DNA of 64,000 bases from Flavobacterium sp. FEMGT703F (GTDB lineage Bacteria > Bacteroidota > Bacteroidia > Flavobacteriales > Flavobacteriaceae), in the NCBI GenBank assembly GCA_002786385.1, contig PGCN01000007.1:62001-126000 (forward strand), in the 5' to 3' direction. Shown here one piece after another: positions 52,616 to 60,859 of this stretch. Each line of letters starts with the position of its first letter. Position 1 is the first letter of the stretch. Below the pieces are notes generated by a model. It was not told where the DNA came from. It did no database searches and worked only from the letters and a program-made list of their open reading frames with translations. The position numbers and the translations under genes are program-made.

Positions 52616-54043
52616 TTATTTATCCATCACAAACTTGAAGGCCAATGAAACAATATCGGCACTTAAAGTATCACTACGGTCGTAATGATTGTAACGGAAA
52701 TCAATATTTTTCAATCCGAATTTCCATATACGCGCTTTGGTAAAAATATCTACATACGTAGCTCCAAGCCCGTATTGATTAGCACTGAAGGTAGACAAAT
52801 CATAATCTGAGGTATAATATTTTTCAGTGGACACATGGGTTTCGAACGGAGCAAAATATTTAGATTCCGTTTGGGTGTAATAACGATACATCGGATATAC
52901 TGTAAAGTTATCGTTTAACTTGATAGGCACTTCGATATTAGCAGTATGCGCTGAAATTCCCCAATTGTCGGTATAATAACGGTAATAGGTGCGCAACTTG
53001 AAAGTTTCATTGATGTAATAATTCAACCTCACGCCTATCGGTAATTTGAATCTCGATTTCGGTAAGCGCTCAATGTCGTCTGCCAATCGGTAAACACCAA
53101 CATTTTCACTAGTTTCATAGACCGGAATGTATTGGGTTTGACCTATGTAATAGTTGGCTTTGTCGGCAAAATAAATTCGGTGATAAGGCGTAGACAGCAA
53201 TCCTTCCTGCTGTAGTACATCAAAAAACAAGGACAGTTGTAACTTCTTGGTTAAAATCTGTGAAAACGAAAACGACAACGAATAGGAATTTCGATTTACA
53301 GACTGAATGTCTTTAAATTGTGAAGGCAAGTACGCGTTAGAAGCCAATCCATTTTGATCATAAACTGTTATGCCGCTAAAGTAGCCGTTATTAAGGAATG
53401 AGCTTCCGTATTTGTCATACTCATGCAATTCTGTTGGCAATATCGGACGCCATTGGTCTAAGTAAACGTTGGCTTTTAAGCTCAATTCCGTATTTTTTTG
53501 ATTGAACAATTTCGCAACGCCACCTCCAAAACCAATGGAAGTATAATCGTATTCGTTAGAGAAAGCCACATCAGCATTCCAAATAAAATTTCGATCATCG
53601 GAACTGTGACTGTAGTTGATTACCACACTCGCCAAGGCATCTTGTGCAGAAGCTCCGGAAGAAGCCAACCAAGGCGTTCCGTAGGGTTCTGTTCCTGCCT
53701 TGTCATCGTCGTCATCCCCACCCGAAGCACCACTGCTATTGAACGGATTGATATTACTGGAAGAAGCAGAAGTATAAGCTGAAAGTCCGGCATCCACGGT
53801 TAAAATGGCATCGGCACTCATGGGCATACTGACCACGATATTGGAGGCTAGGTCGGTCAACTTTTCCGAACCCATACCGCCGGAAACCGCAGAATGCACA
53901 CCGTCTTGTTTGTAATAACTGATTAAAAAATCGACTTCAGTGGCTTCTAAAACTCTCTTTTTAAAGGTCGCCGTTGAATCTTTCTGTTGCGCAAAAGATG
54001 GGCAAGCACAGAGTAAGGCAAATATAAATAGGTACTTTTTCAT
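52616..54043 (-). CDS. DUF3570-family outer-membrane protein
   Basis: A 475-residue exported protein (signal peptide ending FAQQKD). The family DUF3570 is made of repeated beta strands and is thought to be an outer-membrane barrel. Conserved pieces are YKQDGVHSAVSGGMGSEKLTD near residues 44-64, with DAGLSAYTSASS (84-95) and an Asp run (110-114) in between, and later SYSLSFSFSQILTKKLQLSLFFD and NYYINETFKLRTYYRYY. It is the last gene of the operon thioredoxin-ApbE-DUF4266-DUF3570, eight bases after DUF4266. A role in passing metal or electrons through the outer membrane is an inference from the context. Confidence 0.9.
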   Translation of the reverse strand: MKKYLFIFALLCACPSFAQQKDSTATFKKRVLEATEVDFLISYYKQDGVHSAVSGGMGSEKLTDLASNIVVSMPMSADAILTVDAGLSAYTSASSSNINPFNSSGASGGDDDDDKAGTEPYGTPWLASSGASAQDALASVVINYSHSSDDRNFIWNADVAFSNEYDYTSIGFGGGVAKLFNQKNTELSLKANVYLDQWRPILPTELHEYDKYGSSFLNNGYFSGITVYDQNGLASNAYLPSQFKDIQSVNRNSYSLSFSFSQILTKKLQLSLFFDVLQQEGLLSTPYHRIYFADKANYYIGQTQYIPVYETSENVGVYRLADDIERLPKSRFKLPIGVRLNYYINETFKLRTYYRYYTDNWGISAHTANIEVPIKLNDNFTVYPMYRYYTQTESKYFAPFETHVSTEKYYTSDYDLSTFSANQYGLGATYVDIFTKARIWKFGLKNIDFRYNHYDRSDTLSADIVSLAFKFVMDK

Positions 54044-54051
54044 TTTACTTT

Positions 54052-54261
54052 TTAGTTACATCCGCAGCCACCACCGGTTTTTCCTCCGTTAGCGCCGGCT
54101 GCTGCTTCACGATACACTTGGAAGGTAACTTCGTAGCGCTCGGCTGTTTTGGCAGATAATTTCATTTCGGGATCGTTGATGTATTCTTTTTCGTATTCTT
54201 TCACGGCTGTGCAAGAAGACAAAACGAACAACACCGCAATAAGGCTAAAAACTTTATTCAT
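54052..54261 (-). CDS. DUF4266-family small lipoprotein with GCGC tail
   Basis: A 69-residue lipoprotein with the lipobox in LSSC and a short mature part ending in a Gly/Cys tail GGKTGGGCGCN, the hallmark of DUF4266. Two cysteines (66 and 68) separated by one Gly and preceded by glycines could carry a metal or a thioether. The gene overlaps the ApbE gene by eight bases and precedes DUF3570 by eight, so the four genes form one tight operon. Confidence 0.9.
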   Translation of the reverse strand: MNKVFSLIAVLFVLSSCTAVKEYEKEYINDPEMKLSAKTAERYEVTFQVYREAAAGANGGKTGGGCGCN

Positions 54262-55243
54262 TTTGATAATTTTTAATGTCTATATTTTTTGAGGTAATTA
54301 CTTTTCCTTCTTCATCTACCATAATGCAACCTATACCGGGTAATTGGTTTACTAAGTCCATTCCGACTTCTTTACCCAATACAAAAACACCTGTAGCCAG
54401 GGCATCTGCCAGTTCAGTTGTTTTGGCAAAAACACTCACGCTGATTAATCCTGTAGCCGGATAACCGGTTCTGGTATCAATGATATGTGAATATCTTTTA
54501 CCGTTAAAGGTAACGTATTTTTCGTAACTCCCGGAAGTTTCAACCGCAGTATCTTCAAGCGGGAAAGTAGCGAAAATTTTGTTTTTGTTCATCGGATTTT
54601 TAATCCCAACCTTCCAAGGTTTACCATCGGGTTGTTTGCCCCAAGTACTAATATCACCCGAAACGTTAACCAAACCTGCCACACATCCTTTTGAAAGCAA
54701 AAGCGCTTTGATTTTATCAGCGATATAGCCTTGACCAATGCCACCCATACCCAACTTCATTCCATCTAATTTCAGAAAAACAGTTTGTTGTTCTTGATCA
54801 ATGATGATATTTTGATACCCAACTTTGGCTACTGATTTCTTGATGACTTCAGGCGATGGCATTTCTTTCATACTACCGTCGAATTTCCAAATCTTGTCCA
54901 TCGATGCATAGCTGATGTCAAAAGCACCGTCGGTAAGTTTCGATATTTTAATAGAACGTTCTATCAAATCTATCAATTCCTGAGGAACTTTTACCGGTTT
55001 TATTCCGGCATTTTTGTTGATTTCAGATAAAGGAGTAGTTGGAATCCAATCGGAAATCAAGTTTTCTATTCGCTTCACTTCTGCCACTGCTAAATCTTCG
55101 TATTCATTGGCTTGAAGAGTGTCTTTGGCTACAACCGTTATTTCAAAAGGGCTGCCCAATAAACTCAACTTGCGTTTGTGAATGATTTGGGCATTAGCCG
55201 ACAAACCAAGAATTAATACAAACAAACAAAGAAATGATTTCAT
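54254..55243 (-). CDS. apbE: FAD:protein FMN transferase
   Basis: Transfers FMN from FAD to a Thr or Ser of target proteins on the outer side of the membrane. The 329-residue protein has a signal peptide (MKSFLCLFVLILGLSANA) and no lipobox. The motif GMGGIGQGYIADKIKALL, VNVSGDIST and the metal-binding HIIDTRTGYPATG with the family Asp and Thr are present. No target with the usual DxxTGAT-type motif is in the window. It follows the thioredoxin gene by one base and overlaps the DUF4266 gene by eight. Confidence 0.93.
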   Translation of the reverse strand: MKSFLCLFVLILGLSANAQIIHKRKLSLLGSPFEITVVAKDTLQANEYEDLAVAEVKRIENLISDWIPTTPLSEINKNAGIKPVKVPQELIDLIERSIKISKLTDGAFDISYASMDKIWKFDGSMKEMPSPEVIKKSVAKVGYQNIIIDQEQQTVFLKLDGMKLGMGGIGQGYIADKIKALLLSKGCVAGLVNVSGDISTWGKQPDGKPWKVGIKNPMNKNKIFATFPLEDTAVETSGSYEKYVTFNGKRYSHIIDTRTGYPATGLISVSVFAKTTELADALATGVFVLGKEVGMDLVNQLPGIGCIMVDEEGKVITSKNIDIKNYQNE

Positions 55244-55244
55244 T

Positions 55245-55679
55245 TTACTTGATTAAAGCTTGTAATTCAGCTACGTATTTGGCCGCATTCTGGTTTTCGT
55301 AACCTTTTTTGGCAATTACTTTTCCTTGTGCATTCAAAACAACTACTAATGGAAAATAGCCTTCTTGATTGTATTTTTCAGCTAAAGCTTTGTTAGTATT
55401 TTGAAGAGCTTCGGGTAAAACGTTGGCTTTCTTTTTGGGGAAATCAGCACGAACCAAAACTAATTTTTCAGCTGCATACGCTTTGAATTCTTCTGATTGC
55501 CAAACATTTTTATCTAATTTAATACACGGAGCACACCAATCCGAGCCTGAAAAAACCAACACTATGGTTTTGTTTTCAGCCGTGGCTTGAGCCTTAGCTT
55601 CATCAATGTTAGTCGACCACTGCTGTGCAAATCCCAATGAGGACAAGAATAAGAAAGCTATTAAAATGGATTTTTTCAT
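55245..55679 (-). CDS. Exported thioredoxin-fold protein
   Basis: A 144-residue periplasmic protein with a signal peptide ending LGFAQQW. The active site is WCAPC in VFSGSDWCAPCIKLDKNVW. The sequence resembles the DUF255/thioredoxin_7 group with its LDKNVWQSEEFKAYAAEKLVLVRADFPKK. It leads the operon and may keep the cysteines of the DUF4266 tail or the ApbE target reduced. A GCGTA-N3-TACGC palindrome lies 33 bases upstream of the start. Confidence 0.9.
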   Translation of the reverse strand: MKKSILIAFLFLSSLGFAQQWSTNIDEAKAQATAENKTIVLVFSGSDWCAPCIKLDKNVWQSEEFKAYAAEKLVLVRADFPKKKANVLPEALQNTNKALAEKYNQEGYFPLVVVLNAQGKVIAKKGYENQNAAKYVAELQALIK

Positions 55680-55711
55680 GTGTTTTTTTCTGATAAAACA
55701 ATTATAAAGTA

Positions 55712-55724
55712 GCGTACCCTACGC
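55712..55724. promoter_or_regulatory. GCGTA-N3-TACGC operator-like palindrome
   Basis: Perfect 5-bp inverted repeat around CCC, 33 bases before the start of the thioredoxin gene and next to a TACTTTA box on the minus strand. Position and symmetry suggest the binding site of a dimeric regulator of the redox operon. Confidence 0.45.
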
Positions 55725-55848
55725 CTTTGTAAAATTATCGTTTTAAAGATTCATTTTAACTTGTTTTTTTTTCTTAAGGAAATCTTAACTTTATACGCAA
55801 TTAGGGTATTTAAGGAATAATCTGTTATAAAAATACTAATTTTAATTT

Positions 55849-57942
55849 ATGAAATTGTTTAAAAAGAATTCCCCGTTTTTACTACTCCTTCTTTTATTTA
55901 TTGTTATCAATGCCGTTTTAAGAACGGTTTTGCTGTTTCATCCTATAACACAATCGGAATTCAACTTTGCAGAGATTATCAAAATGTATGCGCTGGGCGG
56001 TTTGTCTGATGTGATGATTTATCTTGTTGGTAGCGCTTTTCTATGGTTGTATCTTTTGTTCTTATCTGATAAAAAATACCAAACACCTAACGGATACATT
56101 GTCTTTACTGTATTGGTTTTACTCCTGATTTACGTTTCTTTTTTCAATACCATTTTAGATGAATACGGCGGTTCTTTGCCTGAAATTGGCATTGCCTTTA
56201 TTGCTATTAAAACGCTTTGTTTTGGTTTGTTGTTGTTTTTGCCACAATACCGAAAGCAAATTCGATTGAGTTTATATTCCTTTACGGTTTTCTTGTTTGT
56301 TCTGATTATGGTGCAAAATGCGGTGAGCGAATTCTTCTTTTGGAATGAGTTTGGTGTACGCTACAACTTTATCGCTGTAGACTACTTGGTTTATACCAAT
56401 ACTGTTATCGGTAACATTATGGAATCTTATCCCGTTGTACCTTTATTTTTAGGCGTTGGTATCATAACCGTAAGCATTACCTATTGGATTGTAAAACAAA
56501 CCAAATCCTATTTAGACAAGCTACCGGATTTCAAAGAAAAACTAAAAAGTACCGGTATTTATGCCTTTGCCGTTCTTATTTCACTTTTCGGGATTCCGTA
56601 TTTGGCGCAAAAAGCCAATAGTGATAATGTATTTGCTAACGAATTGCAGGCGAATGGCATTTATAAATTTGCAGTAGCATTTGAAAGCAGCGAATTGGAT
56701 TTCGACACCTATTACAAAACCTTACCCGAAGACAAAGCTTTTACCATCCTAAATGGTAAGATTTCAGGAACTAAAGGTCAAAGTACAATCCGAAAAATTA
56801 CCTCTGACAGTACTGCCCTAACTAAAAATGTAGTGCTGATTACTGTTGAAAGTTTGAGTGGAGATTTTATGACCGAATACGGAAACGACAAACACATCAC
56901 GCCATTCTTAGATTCTTTGGCTGATAAAAGTTTACAATTTACCAATCTTTATGCTGTAGGTAATCGAACCGTAAGAGGTTTAGAAGCCGTAACCTTGTGT
57001 TTACCGCCAAGTGCTGCTGAAAGTGTCGTAAAACGAAAAGACAATAAAAATAAATTTTCTACGGGTGCTGTTTTCAAAAATAAAGGCTATGCTGTGAAAT
57101 ATTTTTACGGAGGTGATGCCTTTTTTGACAATATGGAAGATTTTTTCGGCGGAAACGGTTATGACATTATCGACAAAAAAGCCTTTAAACCGGAAGAAAT
57201 AACCTTCCAAAATATTTGGGGTGTTTGCGATGAAGATATGTATCGTAAGGCAATTAAAGAAATGAACAATGAGGCAAAAGAAAATCGCCCTTTTTTCAAT
57301 CATATTATGACAGTGAGCAACCATCGCCCTTTTACTTATCCCGAAGGAAAAATTGATATTTCAGGAAAGTCAAAATCCAGAAGCGGTGGCGTAAAGTATA
57401 CCGATTATGCTTTGAAACAATTCTTTGCTATGTCCAAAAAGCAATCGTGGTTTAACAATACTGTTTTTGTGATTGTAGCCGACCATTGTGCTTCCAGCTC
57501 GGGTAAAACAGAATTGCCTTTGGAAAAATACCGCATTCCTGCGATGGTTTATGCACCCGGATTTATAACTCCGAAACAAGTTCCAACCTTAATGTCGCAA
57601 ATCGATTTAATGCCAACCGTTATGGGCATGTTGCATTTTTCTTATGAAAGTAAGTTTTACGGTCAGGATGTGTTCAGTCCTGATTATAAACCAAGAGCTT
57701 TTGTGGCTACTTATCAAGATTTAGGTTTGATAAAAGACAATGTGCTGACCCTAATTTCTCCGGTAAAGAAAGTCAAGCAATACCAACTGATTCAAGAAAA
57801 GAAAATCGGTTTGAAACCTGAATTTGAAATCCATTACAAAGAACAACCGATGGCAAAACTGAATCCTGATTTAGTTAACGAAACCATTGCCTATTATCAA
57901 ACAGCGGCTCACTTATTAAAGGCTAAAAAACTCAATAAATAA
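55849..57942 (+). CDS. LTA-synthase-like phosphoglycerol transferase
   Basis: A 697-residue inner-membrane enzyme. Five membrane helices (within residues 8-250) are followed by an extracytoplasmic sulfatase-fold domain from about residue 325: LITVESLSGDFM near 333, NRTVRGLEA with candidate nucleophile Thr374, SNHRPFTYP and the metal-binding ADHCASS (Asp545, His546). In Firmicutes this fold builds lipoteichoic acid. Bacteroidota have none, so the acceptor here may be a glycan or lipid modified with glycerol phosphate or phosphoethanolamine. The gene stands alone between a divergent operon and a bidirectional terminator. Confidence 0.88.
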   Translation: MKLFKKNSPFLLLLLLFIVINAVLRTVLLFHPITQSEFNFAEIIKMYALGGLSDVMIYLVGSAFLWLYLLFLSDKKYQTPNGYIVFTVLVLLLIYVSFFNTILDEYGGSLPEIGIAFIAIKTLCFGLLLFLPQYRKQIRLSLYSFTVFLFVLIMVQNAVSEFFFWNEFGVRYNFIAVDYLVYTNTVIGNIMESYPVVPLFLGVGIITVSITYWIVKQTKSYLDKLPDFKEKLKSTGIYAFAVLISLFGIPYLAQKANSDNVFANELQANGIYKFAVAFESSELDFDTYYKTLPEDKAFTILNGKISGTKGQSTIRKITSDSTALTKNVVLITVESLSGDFMTEYGNDKHITPFLDSLADKSLQFTNLYAVGNRTVRGLEAVTLCLPPSAAESVVKRKDNKNKFSTGAVFKNKGYAVKYFYGGDAFFDNMEDFFGGNGYDIIDKKAFKPEEITFQNIWGVCDEDMYRKAIKEMNNEAKENRPFFNHIMTVSNHRPFTYPEGKIDISGKSKSRSGGVKYTDYALKQFFAMSKKQSWFNNTVFVIVADHCASSSGKTELPLEKYRIPAMVYAPGFITPKQVPTLMSQIDLMPTVMGMLHFSYESKFYGQDVFSPDYKPRAFVATYQDLGLIKDNVLTLISPVKKVKQYQLIQEKKIGLKPEFEIHYKEQPMAKLNPDLVNETIAYYQTAAHLLKAKKLNK

Positions 57943-57949
57943 AGGATAA

Positions 57950-57984
57950 AAAAAAGGCTCTCGAAACGAGAGCCTTTTTTTTTA
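57950..57984. terminator. Bidirectional terminator
   Basis: AAAAAGGCTCTCG pairs with CGAGAGCCTTTTT around three bases, with A and T runs outside. It lies between the LTA-synthase-like gene and the convergent 539-residue gene. Confidence 0.88.
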
Positions 57985-59601
57985 TTTACAAGCTTCCAGT
58001 GCTTCAGCAAAGGAAAGTATGCTTTCGAGATTGTTTTTAAATTCCTTCTTCTCTACCCTTTCCAATAATGATGGACAACCTTTAGCCATTTCTTCAAAGC
58101 GTTTTTTCGGACCTAACATCCAACTGGCTGAGGCGTTAGATTTTCCTTCAGATTCATTGGCCATTTTCAGTATCACTTCACCGTTAAAATATTGATAAAC
58201 GCCAATCTTTTTGCCTACAAACATTTCTTTGACGAACTTTTTACTGGCAGCAGCAATAGTCATACCGCCGTTGTCAACTGACAATTTGAAAGAAACAGTG
58301 GCATATTCTTCACCATTACTCAAAATCAATCGAGAAACCTCATTGGCCTTAAAATTTCTTTCTGAAAATTTACCCTGAAAATCTTTTACGGTAACCGTTA
58401 CGGCATCGCTTAAATTCATGGCTCTGCTTTTGTGCATGTATCCGGCAACAGTATCTTTTTTTACAGTCAACATATAAGCCAAAATATAGTTTTGGTCAGT
58501 TTCTATACTGTAAGGTGCATTGGTTGCAGGCGCACTAGAAGTAGTTCCGGAATAAACCGGCTGCTTTTCTTCAAAAATGAAATTCTTGGTTTCTACTGCA
58601 AAATGGCGATTGGTGATTTGATTGGCTTTTAAAAGCAACTGCAATTCATTGTTGGCTTTCAACATCGTTTCGCCATCTGATTTATCATAATCGTTGGCGA
58701 TTAATTTCTGACAATATTCACTGGCCTTGGCCGGATTGTCTAACAAATAATAAATTTTAGCCAAGTTAAAATAAGCGCTGTATCTGATTTTTCGGTGTGC
58801 TTTTTCATCTTCATTATATTTTGTCGGCAACGATTCGAAATAAGCTATAGCGTCTTTAATTTCATTGGCAATATCCGTCGTAGGCTCAGCAAAGTTCATT
58901 TTGTCAAAAGCATTTTTAACGGTCAAATACGCATTGTACTCTGCCATTTGTTCCGGATGTTTTTTGTTGGCTAAAATCCATAATTTATCGGCACCTGACT
59001 TAACGGGATAACCAAATTCATCATTCAACTCGTTGTTCAAAGTGTTGATTACCTCAGTAGTAAAATTGTTTCTGATTAAATTTTGGATACCGTATTGAAA
59101 GCTTTCCGCTTGAGAATAGTTTTCGTATTCCTGGCTCTTAGCACTGCGTTGGGCAGTAAAATTGATTATTTTGCTGACTTTACCATCACTGCTCACCACT
59201 TTAGCATTACCGTCTTGCGTGTACGAATAAACTACTGTGTAATAATATTTATTGGTAACTCGGCCACTTTTATCTTTAGAAGAACTTACGCGATTGGTAA
59301 TTTCTTTTTTAGTGATGGCCGGATTTTGCAATACTACTTCAACGCTCAAATACCCATTTTTTTGTTTTTTTTCAAAACCGTTAATGGTAACTTGGTTTTC
59401 AATAAAATATTGGGGTTTGTTGTACTGCAAATTGCGATCAATGTTGGTCACAAAAGAATACGTACGGTTTTTTTTATCAACAATTGGTTTAGAAGGTAAG
59501 TTGACATAAGAATAATTAATGTCAAACGGATCTAAGTCGGTTGACTGTGCTGAAGCCGCTAATCCGATAAGCAAAAAAGAGGCTAAGAGTATTTTTTTCA
59601 T
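57982..59601 (-). CDS. Large periplasmic protein of unknown function
   Basis: A 539-residue exported protein (signal peptide ending ASAQSTDLDPF). The N-terminal half has beta-rich LPSKPIVDKKNRTYSFVTN and QVTINGFEKKQKNGYLSVEVVLQ pieces. The middle (about 210-325) contains TPR-like helices (FNLAKIYYLLDNPAKASEYCQKLIAND). The last 150 residues look like a beta-sandwich. No catalytic motif is evident and I do not recognise the family. A minus-strand TATATTTG box at 59621-59628 is its likely promoter. Confidence 0.75.
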   Translation of the reverse strand: MKKILLASFLLIGLAASAQSTDLDPFDINYSYVNLPSKPIVDKKNRTYSFVTNIDRNLQYNKPQYFIENQVTINGFEKKQKNGYLSVEVVLQNPAITKKEITNRVSSSKDKSGRVTNKYYYTVVYSYTQDGNAKVVSSDGKVSKIINFTAQRSAKSQEYENYSQAESFQYGIQNLIRNNFTTEVINTLNNELNDEFGYPVKSGADKLWILANKKHPEQMAEYNAYLTVKNAFDKMNFAEPTTDIANEIKDAIAYFESLPTKYNEDEKAHRKIRYSAYFNLAKIYYLLDNPAKASEYCQKLIANDYDKSDGETMLKANNELQLLLKANQITNRHFAVETKNFIFEEKQPVYSGTTSSAPATNAPYSIETDQNYILAYMLTVKKDTVAGYMHKSRAMNLSDAVTVTVKDFQGKFSERNFKANEVSRLILSNGEEYATVSFKLSVDNGGMTIAAASKKFVKEMFVGKKIGVYQYFNGEVILKMANESEGKSNASASWMLGPKKRFEEMAKGCPSLLERVEKKEFKNNLESILSFAEALEACK

Positions 59602-59620
59602 GGTTAGGTTATTTTTTCGC

Positions 59621-59628
59621 CAAATATA
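59621..59628 (-). promoter_or_regulatory. -7 box of the 539-residue gene
   Basis: TATATTTG on the minus strand, 20 bases before the start codon. Confidence 0.5.
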
Positions 59629-59744
59629 GCCGAATTAACACTATGATATACTGTTTGTTTAACGGATTTTATAAAGTTTTTTTGATTACAAAAAAATAAG
59701 CCCTTGTGATGGTTAGCAAAACTAATAATCCTTACTTTTAAGGT

Positions 59745-60470
59745 ATGTTTAGACACCAAGGAAAAGCCCGAACTTTTTTACACAACCTGCGCTTGGCCGC
59801 TTTATTGTCATTGGTTGCCGGTATTGTAAATATTACCGGTGTTTTGGCGTTGAAAACACTCACCACCAATGTTACCGGTCATTTCGCCTACTTTGCCGAA
59901 GAAATAATGCGGAAAGATTATGCCATTGCCGTTACCTTCTTGGTTTTTACTTTGTGTTTTCTGTTGGGATCGTTTACGGCCAATACTGTAGTTGAAATTG
60001 TTTTGCAGAAGCGTCCCAGACTGGCGCACGTGGTTCCTATTGCCATAGAAGTACTGATATTAGTTGGCGTCGCCTTGTTTTTCGGCAACTCTGATATTTA
60101 TGCTTGGCACGGGAAAACGGAAGCTTTTTTGTTGCTTTTTACCATGGGAATGCAAAATTCTTTGGTGACCAAAGTATCGCAATCTACGGTCAGAACTACT
60201 CACTTGACCGGTTTGTTTACCGATTTAGGCATCGAACTTTCTCAATTGTTTTTCTACAAAAAACCGGAACAACAAATCAAATTAAAGTCGAATATTTACC
60301 TGCGCTTATCCATCATATCGTTTTTCTTTGCCGGCTGTGTTTTGGGTGGATTTGCCTATAGCTATCTCAAAATCAAAACCTTGCTAATCGCTTCTTTTGT
60401 ATTGATTGTAGCCTTGTTTTACGATTACCTTCGCTTAAAATTTTTCTCCATTACTCGTAAAACACACTAA
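59745..60470 (+). CDS. YoaK/DUF1275-family membrane protein
   Basis: A 241-residue inner-membrane protein with six hydrophobic helices. The signature blocks are AALLSLVAGIVNITGVLALKTLTTNVTGHFAYFAEE near the start and LLLFTMGMQNSLVTKVSQSTVRTTHLTGLFTDLGIELSQL in the middle. DUF1275 members are widespread and of unknown function; some have been proposed to be transporters. The DUF2809 gene starts six bases later, so the two are co-transcribed. Confidence 0.92.
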   Translation: MFRHQGKARTFLHNLRLAALLSLVAGIVNITGVLALKTLTTNVTGHFAYFAEEIMRKDYAIAVTFLVFTLCFLLGSFTANTVVEIVLQKRPRLAHVVPIAIEVLILVGVALFFGNSDIYAWHGKTEAFLLLFTMGMQNSLVTKVSQSTVRTTHLTGLFTDLGIELSQLFFYKKPEQQIKLKSNIYLRLSIISFFFAGCVLGGFAYSYLKIKTLLIASFVLIVALFYDYLRLKFFSITRKTH

Positions 60471-60475
60471 GATTC

Positions 60476-60859
60476 ATGTGGCATTTCAATAAAATCTATT
60501 TCAAACTAACAGTCATTTTATTTTTGATTGAAGTAAGCATTGCGGTTTTCGTCAAAGATCGATTTATCCGTCCGTATTTGGGAGATGTTTTGGTAGTAAT
60601 CCTGATTTACTGCTTTGTCAAATCGTTGGTCAAAATTTCTGTTTACAAGGCAGCTTTCGGAGTTTTACTCTTTGCTTTCTGCATAGAAATTTTGCAATAT
60701 TTCAACCTGGTCGAAAAACTTAAACTACAGCACAATACTGTGGCCAAAACAGTTATAGGAACTTCATTTTCCTGGGAAGATATACTGGCTTACATCGCCG
60801 GTATACTAATTGTAATTGCAGTAGAAAATCGCAGCAACAAAAAGAAACAATTACAATAA
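60476..60859 (+). CDS. DUF2809-family membrane protein
   Basis: A 127-residue inner-membrane protein with four helices. The family traits are KDRFIRPYLGDVLVVILIYCFVKS in the first half and GTSFSWEDILAYIAGILIVIAVE at the end, the latter with an acidic pair in the membrane. The unit with DUF1275 is probably operonic. Its 3' end overlaps the stop of the convergent von Willebrand gene by nine bases, with no terminator in between. Confidence 0.9.
   Translation: MWHFNKIYFKLTVILFLIEVSIAVFVKDRFIRPYLGDVLVVILIYCFVKSLVKISVYKAAFGVLLFAFCIEILQYFNLVEKLKLQHNTVAKTVIGTSFSWEDILAYIAGILIVIAVENRSNKKKQLQ

Noticed and set aside
53760..53795. ApbE flavinylation site in the DUF3570 protein
   Set aside because: DAGLSAYTSAS is similar in composition but the spacing from Asp to Ser/Thr does not match the known motif, so I list it only as something to test.
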